A stretch of 64,000 bases of DNA from Flavobacterium cauense R2A-7 (GCF_000498475.1 NZ_AVBI01000014.1:186001-250000); one strand, 5' to 3'. Numbered from the stretch's first letter, positions 1 to 8,710 are shown. Made by a program: numbers and translations. The notes: generated by a model not told the origin, from the sequence alone.

Positions 1-698
1 CTGTTGGCGAAATTTAAAATTCCTTTTTCAACATTCACGTCATTATAGATGTGTGTAGAGAAATTGTTGATTTGGAATTTCGAAACAAAATCATTCATTA
101 TTTTTTCAGCCACCGCGGTTGATTTGAAATTGTTTGGTGTGTTGATGGAGACCAAGTGTAGATGTGCTCCGAATTTGTTGGTGAATTCTACAGCGTTTTC
201 GAATGTTTTAGTTACTTCATCTGAGAAATCAGAAGCAAATACGAATTTGTTTACATTGAATTCTCCGGTTTCTTTTTTGATTACTAAAACAGGAATGTCT
301 GAAGTTCGAACAACTTTTTCAGTGTTGGAACCGATGATCATTTCTTTAAATCCGTTGGCACCATGTGATCCCATTACGATTAAATCGATGTTGTTTTTTT
401 TACTTACATCAATGATTCCGCTGAAAGCAGATTCTAATTTGATGATTTCAGAAACTTCCAAACCGTCTAAATAACTTGCATTGGTAACTTCGTCTAATTT
501 TTCTTCAGCTCTTTTTTTGAAGTACATGATTTCTGGGATTTCGTGACCATGAACCTGAGCGTCATTTCCTTCGTGTGGTAACTCCAGCATGTGAAGTAAA
601 AAAATTTCGCCATTATTTTTTTTGGCAATTTGTGCAGCTACTTTAAGTGCGTATTCGGCGTGTTGGGAAAAATCTGTTGGTACTAAAATTCGTTTCAT
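1..698 (-). CDS. Universal stress protein (UspA family), partial at left edge
   Basis: The minus-strand reading frame begins at ATG 698-696 (MKRILVPTDFSQHAEYAL) and stays open to base 1, so the C-terminal end lies outside the window. About 232 residues are visible. The first Usp domain carries the family nucleotide-binding signature near residues 108-135 (GSHGANGF, then GSNTEKVVR). A second, more divergent Usp half follows (FVFASDFSDEV onward), so this is a tandem two-domain Usp, usual in Bacteroidota at about 270-280 residues. Members are cytoplasmic ATP-binding or AMP-binding proteins induced by stress or growth arrest; the exact role here is not deducible. It is divergent from rimP, with 168 bases between the two starts. 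Confidence 0.9.
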   Translation of the reverse strand, partial: MKRILVPTDFSQHAEYALKVAAQIAKKNNGEIFLLHMLELPHEGNDAQVHGHEIPEIMYFKKRAEEKLDEVTNASYLDGLEVSEIIKLESAFSGIIDVSKKNNIDLIVMGSHGANGFKEMIIGSNTEKVVRTSDIPVLVIKKETGEFNVNKFVFASDFSDEVTKTFENAVEFTNKFGAHLHLVSINTPNNFKSTAVAEKIMNDFVSKFQINNFSTHIYNDVNVEKGILNFAN

Positions 699-795
699 AA
701 CTGTTAAATGTGGGAAATTGGTGTTTAAATACTTTTTCATAAAGATATAAATATATTTAGAATTAACAATGATTTTCAATATTTAAAAAAAATTG

Positions 796-803
796 TATAT
801 TTG
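796..803 (+). promoter_or_regulatory. Probable promoter -7 element of rimP-nusA-infB
   Basis: The sequence TATATTTG matches the Bacteroidota -7 consensus TAnnTTTG and is followed by GCACC, as is common in this group. No clear TTG is seen at -33. Transcription would start near 808-810, leaving a leader of about 58 bases that holds the hairpin at 832-854. Confidence 0.6.
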
Positions 804-831
804 CACCGTTATTTATTATCGAACTAAGTAA

Positions 832-858
832 TGAGGGAAGCAGTGCTTCCCTCTTTTT
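832..858 (+). promoter_or_regulatory. Terminator-like leader hairpin upstream of rimP
   Basis: A perfect 9-bp stem (833-841 with 845-853, AGT loop at 842-844) is followed by five T (854-858). It lies between the rimP promoter and the rimP ATG (867). The gene on the other side is transcribed away, so there is no upstream transcript for it to terminate. It is therefore more likely an attenuator or a leader structure controlling rimP-nusA-infB. It could also hinder use of the upstream in-frame ATG at 831. Confidence 0.6.
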
Positions 859-866
859 ATACAAAT

Positions 867-1331
867 ATGACATTTAAAGAAAAAGTAAGCAGTGTTGTTA
901 ATGAAGCCTTGGGGCAAAAGCCTTCTCTTTTTTTGATTGACCTGACGATTACGGACGCATACAAAATTATCGTAACTTTAGATGGTGATAACGGGGTGAT
1001 TCTTCAGGATTGTATCGATGTCAGTAGGGCTATTGAAGGCGGTTTGGATCGTGAGGAGCAGGATTTTTCGATGGAAGTGGCTTCGGCGGGAGCAACTTCT
1101 CCTCTGAAAATGCCGAGACAGTTTAAGAAAAACATCGGAAGAAAACTGAAAGTGACTACTGCAACAGAAAAAATTGAAGCGGAAATTACCGATGCAAATG
1201 ATGAATTTATTGTTTTGGAATGGTCTGCCAGAGAACCAAAGCAAGTTGGGAAAGGAAAAGAAACTGTTCAGAAAAGAGCAGAAGTTAAATACGAAGATAT
1301 TAAAGAAGCAATTGTTATAATAACATTTTAA
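867..1331 (+). CDS. rimP: Ribosome maturation factor RimP
   Basis: This 154-residue protein is of normal length for RimP, which binds the 30S subunit and is needed for its late maturation. The N-terminal domain holds the conserved stretch [18 protein letters not shown] and then the [13 protein letters not shown] region, corresponding to the family's VSSPGLDRPL-type turn. The C-terminal SH3-like domain ends with [15 protein letters not shown] chose ATG 867 over the in-frame ATG 831 because the extra 12 residues would be encoded by the leader hairpin and RimP proteins start just before the first helix. nusA follows after 13 bases and infB after that, the classic rimP-nusA-infB operon. Confidence 0.95.
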   Translation: MTFKEKVSSVVNEALGQKPSLFLIDLTITDAYKIIVTLDGDNGVILQDCIDVSRAIEGGLDREEQDFSMEVASAGATSPLKMPRQFKKNIGRKLKVTTATEKIEAEITDANDEFIVLEWSAREPKQVGKGKETVQKRAEVKYEDIKEAIVIITF

Positions 1332-1344
1332 ATAAAGAGTTGGC

Positions 1345-2589
1345 ATGGAAAATATTGCATTAATCGAGTCGTTTTCAGAGTTTAAAGACGATAAACTTAT
1401 CGATAGAGTTACCTTAATGGCGATTTTAGAAGATGTGTTTAGAAATGCATTGAAAAAGAAATACGGTTCAGATGATAACTTCGATATCATTATCAATCCT
1501 GACAAAGGGGATATGGAAATCTGGAGAAATCGTGTGGTGGTTGCAGACGGTGAAGTGGAAGATGAGAATTCTGAAATTTCATTATCGGAAGCACGAAAAA
1601 TTGAGCCCGACTTTGAAGTGGGTGAGGATGTGTCTGAAGAAGTGAAGTTAATACAATTGGGTAGAAGAGCGATTTTGGCCTTACGTCAGAACCTGATTTC
1701 TAAAATCCACGAACATGATAATACCAATCTTTACAAACAATTTAAAGATTTAATTGGTGATATTTATACAGCAGAAGTGCATCACGTACGTCCAAAAGCT
1801 GTAATTTTGGTAGATGATGAAGGAAACGAAATCGTGTTGCCGAAGGAAAAACAAATTCCGTCCGACTTCTTCCGTAAAGGAGATAACGTGCGTGGAATCA
1901 TTGAAAGTGTTGAATTAAAAGGAAATAAGCCTCAGATTTTAATGTCGAGAACCTCCGATAAGTTTTTGGAGAAATTGTTCGAACAGGAAATTCCTGAGGT
2001 GTTTGATGGTTTGATTACCGTGAAAAAAGTGGTGAGAATACCTGGCGAAAAAGCAAAAGTAGCCGTAGATTCTTATGATGACAGAATTGACCCGGTTGGG
2101 GCATGTGTAGGTATGAAAGGTTCTCGTATTCATGGAATTGTTCGTGAATTAGGAAATGAAAATATCGACGTTATCAACTACACCACCAATACACAATTGT
2201 ATATTACAAGAGCATTGAGTCCTGCAAAAGTATCTTCAGTGAAAATTGACGAAGAGAAAAAAACAGCCGAAGTGTTCTTGAAATTAGAAGAGGTTTCTAA
2301 GGCGATTGGACGTGGCGGACACAATATTAAATTGGCCGGGTTGTTAACCGGTTACGAATTGGATGTTATCCGTGAAGGAAATATTGCTGAAGAAGAGGAT
2401 GATGTTGAATTAACAGAGTTCTCAGACGAGATTGACGGATGGGTTATCGATGAGTTTGCGAAAATCGGATTGGATACAGCAAGAAGCGTGCTGAAACAAG
2501 ATGTTGCCGATTTAGTGCGAAGAACCGACCTGGAAGAAGAAACTATTTTGGATGTGATGCGTATTCTGAAAAATGAATTTGAAGAGTAA
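1345..2589 (+). CDS. nusA: Transcription termination/antitermination factor NusA
   Basis: 414 residues. NusA binds RNA polymerase and modulates pausing, Rho-dependent and intrinsic termination, and antitermination. The N-terminal RNAP-binding domain (about 1-125) is followed by an S1 domain (about 130-200, with IYTAEVHHVRPKAVIL) and two KH domains (about 205-345; the first contains DPVGACVGMKGSRI, the second AIGRGGHNIKLA). A short C-terminal extension of about 65 residues stands in place of the paired acidic repeats of E. coli NusA; this short form is usual for Bacteroidota. It is the second gene of the rimP operon. Because the leader carries a terminator-like hairpin, autoregulation by NusA is conceivable but not shown. 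Confidence 0.97.
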   Translation: MENIALIESFSEFKDDKLIDRVTLMAILEDVFRNALKKKYGSDDNFDIIINPDKGDMEIWRNRVVVADGEVEDENSEISLSEARKIEPDFEVGEDVSEEVKLIQLGRRAILALRQNLISKIHEHDNTNLYKQFKDLIGDIYTAEVHHVRPKAVILVDDEGNEIVLPKEKQIPSDFFRKGDNVRGIIESVELKGNKPQILMSRTSDKFLEKLFEQEIPEVFDGLITVKKVVRIPGEKAKVAVDSYDDRIDPVGACVGMKGSRIHGIVRELGNENIDVINYTTNTQLYITRALSPAKVSSVKIDEEKKTAEVFLKLEEVSKAIGRGGHNIKLAGLLTGYELDVIREGNIAEEEDDVELTEFSDEIDGWVIDEFAKIGLDTARSVLKQDVADLVRRTDLEEETILDVMRILKNEFEE

Positions 2590-2643
2590 GTAGTAACGCA
2601 ACAACAACACAACACGCATTAAGGTATTAATAATAAAGATTAT

Positions 2644-5541
2644 ATGTCTGAAGAAAGAGTAATAAGAATAAACAAGGTTTTAAGGGAATTAAATATTTCT
2701 CTAGATAGAGCTGTGGACTATTTGAAAGATAAGGGTCATACCATCGAATCAAGTCCTAACGCCAAAATTTCTAATGAGGAATACTCTATCTTGTGCGGTC
2801 AATTCTCTGCTGATAAAGGAAAAAAGGTGGCTTCTCTTGAAGTAAGTGAAGAAAAGAAAAAAGAAAAAGAAGCCCTGCGTATCGAGCGCGAAAAAGAGAT
2901 TGAAGAAAAACGCAAACAAGACGAAGAGAGACAACGTCAGGAAATAATTAAAGCCAAAGCTACCCTTTCCGGGCCTAAAGCGGTTGGTAAAATTGATCTT
3001 GAGCCCAAAAAGCCTGAAGTTGTTGCTGAAAAACCATCTTCGGAAAAAGTCGAAAAAGCTATCGAGCCTGCGCCTGAAAAAGTAGTTGAAAAAACTGTGG
3101 AAGCCGTGCCGGTTGCAGAAGAGGTAAAAATTACTGTAGCGAAAACCGAAAAGGTTGAACAAGCAGAAAAAACTGAAAAAGCAGATAAGGTTGAAGCAGT
3201 TGACAAAATCGAGAAAAAAGCGGCTCCAATAGCGGAAGCTCCGGCAACTCCGGCTGTGGCAGAACCCGTGGAAGACGAGAAAATCGAAACACAATACCAA
3301 AAGCTTACAGGGGCGACTTTTACGGGTCAGACGATTGACTTGTCTCAGTTCAACAAGCCTAAGAAAAAGAAAGAAGATTTCAAAAAAGACGCAGCTATTA
3401 AGCCCAATGCGCCCGGAAGTGCGGCCGCGCAAGGACAAAATAACGCGAACAAAAATAAAAGAAAACGCATTCCAGGAAAACCGGGAGCGCCAGGAGCCGG
3501 AACACCAGGTCAAGGTGGAAATGCTCAAGGCGGTGCTAACAGACCAGGAGGCGGTAATAAGTTTGGTCCGAACAAGCCCGGTGGAGGTGGATTCCAAAAA
3601 GGAAACCGTCCGGCTATCGTTGCTAAAGTGGAGCCAACCGAGGAGGAGGTTAAAAACCAAATCAAAGAAACTTTAGAAAGACTTCAAGGTAAAGGAGGGA
3701 AATCTAAAGCTGCGAAATACAGGAGAGACAAGCGTGATTCGCACCGTCAGAAATCAGACGATGAGCAAAGAGCGATGGAAGAGGGAAGTAAGATACTGAA
3801 AGTAACGGAATTTGTTACCGTAGGTGAAATTGCTACCATGATGGATGTGCCTATCACGAAAGTTATCGGTACCTGTATGTCGCTTGGAATTATGGTAACC
3901 ATGAACCAACGTTTGGATGCGGAAACCTTATCTATTGTTGCTGATGAATTCGGTTATGAAGTAGAATTTATCACGACCGATATCGAAGAAGCTATTGAAG
4001 TAGTGGAAGATCGTCCGGAAGATTTGGTACACAGAGCACCAATCGTAACGGTAATGGGTCACGTTGACCACGGTAAAACATCCTTGTTGGATTACATCCG
4101 TAAAACAAATGTAATTGCCGGAGAGTCCGGAGGTATTACACAACACATCGGAGCGTATGGAGTAGAGTTGGATAACGGTCAGGAAATCGCGTTCTTGGAT
4201 ACACCAGGTCACGAGGCGTTTACCGCAATGCGTGCCCGTGGTGCGCAAGTTACGGATATTGCTATTATCGTAATTGCTGCGGACGACGATATCATGCCAC
4301 AAACCAAAGAGGCCATCAGTCACGCACAAGCGGCAGGAGTTCCATTGATTTTTGCAATCAATAAAGTGGATAAACCGAATGCGAATCCGGAGAAAATTAA
4401 AGAGCGTTTAGCGGCTATGAACTTGTTGGTGGAAGATTGGGGGGGTAAATACCAATCGCATGACATTTCTGCAAAAACAGGTTTAGGTGTTAAAGAATTA
4501 TTAGAAAAAGTATTGCTTGAGGCGGAAATTTTAGACCTTAAAGCCAATCCAAATAAACCAGCTGTTGGTACAGTGGTTGAGGCACAATTAGACAAAGGTC
4601 GTGGTTATGTTTCTACTATTTTAGTACAAGCGGGGACATTGAGAATCGGTGATTACGTATTGGCCGGTAAAAATCACGGTAAAGTGAAAGCGATGTACGA
4701 TGAGCGTGGAAATATCGTTAAGGAGGCAGGTCCTTCTACACCAATTTCCATTTTGGGTCTGGACGGAGCGCCAACTGCCGGAGATAAATTCAACGTATTT
4801 GAAGACGAAAGAGAAGCGAAACAAATCGCTGCGAAACGTATGCAGTTGTTACGTGAGCAATCGGTTCGTACACAAAAACACATTACACTTGCCGAAATCG
4901 GTCGTCGTATCGCTTTGGGTCAGTTTAAAGAATTGAACATTATCCTTAAAGGAGATGTGGACGGTTCGGTGGAAGCCTTGTCGGATTCCTTCTCTAAATT
5001 GTCTACTGAAGAAATTCAGATCAAGATTATTCATAAAGGAGTAGGAGCAATTACAGAATCTGACGTATTGTTGGCTTCGGCTTCGGATGCGATTATTATC
5101 GGATTTAACGTTCGTCCGCAAGGAAATGCAAAACAATTGGCTGATAAAGAAGAAATCGATATCCGTCACTATTCGATTATCTATGATGCTATCGATGATT
5201 TGAAAGATGCGATGGAAGGTATGTTGTCGCCGGAAATGAAAGAAGAAATTACCGGTACTGCCGAAATCCGTGAATTGTTCAAAATTTCTAAAGTGGGAAC
5301 TATCGCCGGATGTATGGTTACCGATGGTAAAATTCTTAGAAATGCAAGAATCCGCTTAATTCGTGAAGGTGTGGTTATTTACACTGGTGAATTGTTGGCA
5401 TTGAAACGATTCAAAGACGATGTGAAAGAAGTTTCCAAAGGGTACGATTGTGGTATGCAGATTAAAAACTACAACGATCTTAAAGAATACGATTTAATTG
5501 AGTGTTTCCACGAAGTGGAGGTGAAAAAGAAACTGAAATAA
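2644..5541 (+). CDS. infB: Translation initiation factor IF-2
   Basis: 965 residues. IF-2 is the GTPase that brings fMet-tRNA to the 30S subunit and promotes 70S joining. The N-terminal IF2N segment (about 1-60) is followed by a long Lys/Glu/Ala/Pro-rich linker (about 60-235) and a Gly/Pro-rich stretch (about 265-325). A second IF2N-like domain precedes the G domain. GTPase motifs are intact: GHVDHGKT (near residue 472), DTPGHEAF and NKVD. Domains II-IV follow to the end. It is the last gene of the operon, 54 bases after nusA, and a strong terminator follows. The reverse-strand ORFs opposite the linker are composition artefacts. Confidence 0.98.
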   Translation: MSEERVIRINKVLRELNISLDRAVDYLKDKGHTIESSPNAKISNEEYSILCGQFSADKGKKVASLEVSEEKKKEKEALRIEREKEIEEKRKQDEERQRQEIIKAKATLSGPKAVGKIDLEPKKPEVVAEKPSSEKVEKAIEPAPEKVVEKTVEAVPVAEEVKITVAKTEKVEQAEKTEKADKVEAVDKIEKKAAPIAEAPATPAVAEPVEDEKIETQYQKLTGATFTGQTIDLSQFNKPKKKKEDFKKDAAIKPNAPGSAAAQGQNNANKNKRKRIPGKPGAPGAGTPGQGGNAQGGANRPGGGNKFGPNKPGGGGFQKGNRPAIVAKVEPTEEEVKNQIKETLERLQGKGGKSKAAKYRRDKRDSHRQKSDDEQRAMEEGSKILKVTEFVTVGEIATMMDVPITKVIGTCMSLGIMVTMNQRLDAETLSIVADEFGYEVEFITTDIEEAIEVVEDRPEDLVHRAPIVTVMGHVDHGKTSLLDYIRKTNVIAGESGGITQHIGAYGVELDNGQEIAFLDTPGHEAFTAMRARGAQVTDIAIIVIAADDDIMPQTKEAISHAQAAGVPLIFAINKVDKPNANPEKIKERLAAMNLLVEDWGGKYQSHDISAKTGLGVKELLEKVLLEAEILDLKANPNKPAVGTVVEAQLDKGRGYVSTILVQAGTLRIGDYVLAGKNHGKVKAMYDERGNIVKEAGPSTPISILGLDGAPTAGDKFNVFEDEREAKQIAAKRMQLLREQSVRTQKHITLAEIGRRIALGQFKELNIILKGDVDGSVEALSDSFSKLSTEEIQIKIIHKGVGAITESDVLLASASDAIIIGFNVRPQGNAKQLADKEEIDIRHYSIIYDAIDDLKDAMEGMLSPEMKEEITGTAEIRELFKISKVGTIAGCMVTDGKILRNARIRLIREGVVIYTGELLALKRFKDDVKEVSKGYDCGMQIKNYNDLKEYDLIECFHEVEVKKKLK

Positions 5542-5560
5542 CAGTTTGTTCTATAACTAT

Positions 5561-5589
5561 AAAAATCCCGATTCGTCGGGATTTTTTGC
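5561..5589 (+). terminator. Intrinsic terminator after infB
   Basis: The 8-bp stem 5564-5571/5576-5583 has a TTCG loop and is followed by a T run. The same 26-base sequence recurs at 6972-6997. Confidence 0.9.
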
Positions 5590-5659
5590 GTTTAATCGAT
5601 TTTTTACAAACTTAACGGTTTTTTAATTCAGTAAATTTTTATGTAAGATAATTAGATGT

Positions 5660-5667
5660 TATTTTTG
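5660..5667 (+). promoter_or_regulatory. Probable promoter of the tail-collar/T9SS cargo pair
   Basis: TATTTTTG fits the TAnnTTTG consensus, 19 bases before the start codon at 5687 and after the infB terminator. Confidence 0.5.
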
Positions 5668-5686
5668 CGACACTAAAATTTTATAT

Positions 5687-6274
5687 ATGAAAAAAATTAC
5701 AATTTTATTAGTTGTATTGATGTCGTTATTCTCTGTGAATAAGACAGTTGCGCAATCCGAGCCCTTTATTGGTCAGATTGCTGTAGTTGCTTTTAATTAT
5801 GCTCCACAAGGATGGGCTAAATGTGAAGGTCAATTGTTGCCGATTGCTCAAAATCAGGCGCTTTTTGCATTACTGGGTACGACTTATGGCGGTGATGGTA
5901 TGACTACTTTTGCTTTACCGGACTTACGAGGGCGTGTGCCAATGGGAGATGGTAACGGTCCTGGTCTTACACCAAGAGTTTTAGGAGAGAAGAGCGGTTC
6001 GGAAACCAATACGTTAACGATTGCTCAAATGCCGATGCACAATCATACCGTTAATGCTTCTACTGTTGATGGAGATCAAAACGTGCCAACAGGCAGTATT
6101 CCGGCTAATACAAAAGCTTTGGATAAGGAATATACGGCAAGTGCAGCTAATACTACTATGAGTCCTTCAATGATTGGAGTTAGTGGCGGAAGCCAGCCTG
6201 TAAATAACATACAGCCTTATACAACGCTTACTTATATTATAGCCTTACAAGGTGTTTGGCCAACAAGACCTTAA
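5687..6274 (+). CDS. Secreted phage tail-collar domain protein (MdpB-like)
   Basis: 195 residues with a Sec signal peptide (about 1-23, ending VNKTVAQ). The mature part is the tail-collar/microcystin-dependent-protein fold: FIGQIAVVAFNYAPQGWAKC at the start, then the hallmark GDGMTTFALPDLRGRVPMG, then MPMHNHTV, and an ending rich in Ser, Thr and Asn. In phages this domain sits in short tail fibres. Free-standing bacterial copies are widespread and of unsettled function; the signal peptide here indicates export rather than a tail structure. No other phage gene is near. Eight bases separate it from the next gene, a T9SS-secreted protein, so the two are probably cotranscribed. Confidence 0.88.
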   Translation: MKKITILLVVLMSLFSVNKTVAQSEPFIGQIAVVAFNYAPQGWAKCEGQLLPIAQNQALFALLGTTYGGDGMTTFALPDLRGRVPMGDGNGPGLTPRVLGEKSGSETNTLTIAQMPMHNHTVNASTVDGDQNVPTGSIPANTKALDKEYTASAANTTMSPSMIGVSGGSQPVNNIQPYTTLTYIIALQGVWPTRP

Positions 6275-6282
6275 GAAGTTGT

Positions 6283-6966
6283 ATGAAAAAGATATTCTTA
6301 TTACTAGCAGTGGTTGTTTCTTTTACAATAAAAGCGCAAACCATTACCTTCAACGGATGTCACGCTTTGTTTGAAAATCAGGATTATATTTTTAACAAGG
6401 AAACGACAGATGTGTCTGGGAGAAATGTTTTTACTACCAATCCTGTGGATGGCGGTCAGTCATGTGGAGGATTGGGAACCTGTGAATTCAAAATTCAGTG
6501 GAGTGTTTCCAATTCCCGTTGGGAGTTTGTTGCCGATAGTGGAAACGGCGATTTTGTAAATCCGCATTTGATCTATTATAATACTTCCTCTTCTACGCCA
6601 AATCCACCCGATTTGACTTTGGGGAGCTGGGTTGAGAATACCGTGGCAACCAGTTCGGCTTGCGGTGGTGTTCTGACTTCAGGTAATGCGGTTTTAACCG
6701 GCGCTGTGCAAAGCACGGTTTTGGGAACTGCCGATTTTTCAATTAACGGTGGTGTTACCGTTTATCCAAATCCAAGTTCGGAGCATATTACCGTTCTTTC
6801 TAAAAGTGAGATTAAAATCCTTTCCATTTTAAACATGCAAGGACAAGTAGTGCTAAAGGTTGCAAACAGCAATATTGCTAATGTTGCCATGCTTCAAAAT
6901 GGAGTTTATCTCTTGCGCCTTGATACCGATGAAGGTGTCCAGGTTCTGAATTTTGTAAAAAAATAA
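6283..6966 (+). CDS. Secreted protein with T9SS C-terminal sorting domain
   Basis: 227 residues counted from ATG 6283, which places the signal peptide (KIFLLLAVVVSFTIKAQ) at the N-terminus; the upstream in-frame start at 6256 lies inside the preceding gene. The C-terminal 70 or so residues form a type A T9SS sorting domain: VTVYPNPSSEHITV, then ILNMQGQVVL, then LQNGVYLLRLDTDEG and VLNFVKK. Such proteins cross the outer membrane through the SprA translocon, whose gene is at 33222 in this window, and lose the tail at the cell surface. The middle (about 20-150) has four or more Cys residues and no family I recognise. Second gene of the pair with the tail-collar protein; a terminator follows. Confidence 0.85.
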   Translation: MKKIFLLLAVVVSFTIKAQTITFNGCHALFENQDYIFNKETTDVSGRNVFTTNPVDGGQSCGGLGTCEFKIQWSVSNSRWEFVADSGNGDFVNPHLIYYNTSSSTPNPPDLTLGSWVENTVATSSACGGVLTSGNAVLTGAVQSTVLGTADFSINGGVTVYPNPSSEHITVLSKSEIKILSILNMQGQVVLKVANSNIANVAMLQNGVYLLRLDTDEGVQVLNFVKK

Positions 6967-6971
6967 ATTTT

Positions 6972-6997
6972 AAATCCCGATTCGTCGGGATTTTTTG
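6972..6997 (+). terminator. Intrinsic terminator after the T9SS cargo gene
   Basis: The 8-bp stem 6973-6980/6985-6992 has a TTCG loop and a T run. It is identical over 26 bases to the infB terminator. Confidence 0.9.
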
Positions 6998-7066
6998 TTT
7001 CTATTACTTTTTGCAGTATACGATTTTTGCTTTTTTCCGTTTATTTGCTTTAATCTATTGTTTCTT

Positions 7067-8005
7067 ATGATGAACATATCAATCCGTTTTCTTTTGCTCT
7101 TTTTTTTGTTTTCGACCAGTGTAGTTATTTCTCAGAATTACCGTGACAAAGTAATTTATGAAACCGTTTATCCTTCCTTTCAAAAAGCGAGAATGGACAC
7201 TGAATATTATCAGAAAGCAAAAGAGGCTATTCTCGGTTTGGAAGCACAATATGGCTACGAAACCGATTTAAAATTGACGCTTTTGGAATACAGTTACCGT
7301 CATAAGGATATTACCTTTTTTAAAGAACAATTAGAGATTTTGGTAGAAAAATACGGCTACACAATTTCGTTTATGAAAGGTGGTGAGTTGTATTATGATG
7401 CTATTTTTACAGGAGAACTTTCTTCATGGTTCAAACCGATGTATCTGAAGAAACATTTCATTTGGCTTGAGCATAATTTCGACAAACAATTCGATCAGCG
7501 AAAGCTTTATGATATGGAATTGAAAAGTCAGGCGGTGCATTCATTTGCTTCAAAGATTATGGAAATCAAATCGCTTGATTCTTTCCAGATAGAAGCGGTA
7601 AACGCCAAATTGAATGAGTTTAAGTTTAGTAACAGTACTACGTTGTATGGCATTTGCCGGAAGTTTGATTTTTTTCCATCGGTCAAAAACTTCGCAGTAA
7701 TACATTCTTTTTATAATATGGGTTTGTATCAGAATCTGGAAATCAAGGAAAATATCGAACGCACTTGGCTCCTTTTTGAACCGTATATCAAAAAAGCCTA
7801 CTTGAAAAACGATATCGATTACGGCGAATACAGGAATTATGACGCGTTCTGTATTAAACATTTTGGGTTTCAGAAATACGGGTTGATTACCAAAGAATCA
7901 CTTCCTTTATTTTTGAGGAATAAGGATTACGACGAATTTAGTGCAATCCCAATTGAGAATGCTTTTTTTGCCGAAAAAATGAAGCGGGAATTCGGATGGA
8001 AATAA
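7067..8005 (+). CDS. Hypothetical secreted protein
   Basis: About 312 residues from ATG 7067 (a second ATG follows at 7070). The upstream in-frame start at 6995 overlaps the preceding terminator and would add a long hydrophobic, aromatic stretch, so I rejected it. Residues 1-23 (ISIRFLLLFFLFSTSVVISQ core) look like a signal peptide, so the protein is probably periplasmic or cell-surface. The rest is rich in Tyr, Phe, Lys and Glu, with predicted helices (QKAKEAILGLEAQYGY; RHKDITFFKEQLEILVEKYG) that resemble helical hairpin repeats. I do not recognise the family, and no catalytic motif stands out. It has its own transcription unit, since terminators or gaps lie on both sides. Confidence 0.7.
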   Translation: MMNISIRFLLLFFLFSTSVVISQNYRDKVIYETVYPSFQKARMDTEYYQKAKEAILGLEAQYGYETDLKLTLLEYSYRHKDITFFKEQLEILVEKYGYTISFMKGGELYYDAIFTGELSSWFKPMYLKKHFIWLEHNFDKQFDQRKLYDMELKSQAVHSFASKIMEIKSLDSFQIEAVNAKLNEFKFSNSTTLYGICRKFDFFPSVKNFAVIHSFYNMGLYQNLEIKENIERTWLLFEPYIKKAYLKNDIDYGEYRNYDAFCIKHFGFQKYGLITKESLPLFLRNKDYDEFSAIPIENAFFAEKMKREFGWK

Positions 8006-8208
8006 GTTGGGACTTCTTGTTTAGGTTTGATGTGTCACGATACTTAATTTATTCACTACATCTTTTTGAAGGATAACGGAATTTTTGATTTCTGCCCGGA
8101 GTTTTGAAGAAGCAAAGGTTATATTAATGTGAAAGAATATTATATAACTGACTAAAATTCATAATTTTACTAATATTTTTTGTGTTTTTGGACTTAAATT
8201 TTAAAGTC

Positions 8209-8694
8209 ATGAAATCAAAAATTGCAATTTACAACACCCATCAAGAAGCAGTGGATGCTGTTAAAGTGTTAAACGACCAAAATTTTCCCATGAGCAATGT
8301 TTCGCTTTTGGGAACAGCGGAAGTAATTGAGGACCATATCCACGTAAGATCAATCGATGCGATAAAAAAAGCTCCGGCCATTATCGGTATGGGGGCAGGT
8401 ACCGTTATCGGATTGTTGTCGGGGATTGGTGTTTTTACAATTCCAGGTTTTGGTTTTTTGTACGGCGCCGGCGCTCTGGTTGGAGCAATTGCCGGTTTTG
8501 ATTTGGGAATCGTAACGGGCGGACTTATATCATTCTTGTCTTTCATCGGAATCAAAGAAGATAATATAGTACGGTGTGAGGAACACCTGAAAGAAGGAAA
8601 GTTTATGGTGGTAGTAAACGGTTCGTTAGACGAAATTGAACAGGCAGAACATATTCTGCATACAGAAGGAACTCATTTGGAGCTTCTCAGTTAA
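8209..8694 (+). CDS. YflT-like general stress protein with glycine-rich membrane segment
   Basis: 161 residues from ATG 8209; the in-frame start at 8182 adds nine residues and is less likely. The N-terminus (KIAIYNTHQEAVDAVKVLND...MSNVSLLG) fits the YflT/general-stress-protein 17M domain, in which a ferredoxin-like half is followed by a Gly/Ala-rich stretch. Here that stretch (about 65-120) has GxxxG-type repeats and could enter a membrane. A C-terminal half (CEEHLKEGKFMVVVNG) completes the alpha-beta fold. Family members are stress induced, with unknown biochemical activity. Followed by a terminator, so monocistronic. Confidence 0.75.
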   Translation: MKSKIAIYNTHQEAVDAVKVLNDQNFPMSNVSLLGTAEVIEDHIHVRSIDAIKKAPAIIGMGAGTVIGLLSGIGVFTIPGFGFLYGAGALVGAIAGFDLGIVTGGLISFLSFIGIKEDNIVRCEEHLKEGKFMVVVNGSLDEIEQAEHILHTEGTHLELLS

Positions 8695-8710
8695 GATACA
8701 GTAATAAATA

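Noticed and set aside
978..1505. Reverse-strand ORF of 175 residues opposite rimP/nusA
   Set aside because: Frame shadow; composition rich in Phe and Ser from the opposite-strand code, no promoter or family.
3000..3650. Low-complexity A/G-rich stretch in infB that could look like a repeat array
   Set aside because: In-frame Lys/Glu/Ala/Pro and Gly/Pro linker normal for IF-2; no exact repeat units or spacers, so not a CRISPR array.
2749..3660. Reverse-strand ORF of 303 residues opposite the infB linker
   Set aside because: Shadow of the Lys/Glu-rich linker; gives runs of Phe and Ser, no domain, no start signals.
5687..6274. Prophage remnant suggested by the tail-collar domain
   Set aside because: Signal peptide present and no other phage gene, integrase or att-like site nearby.
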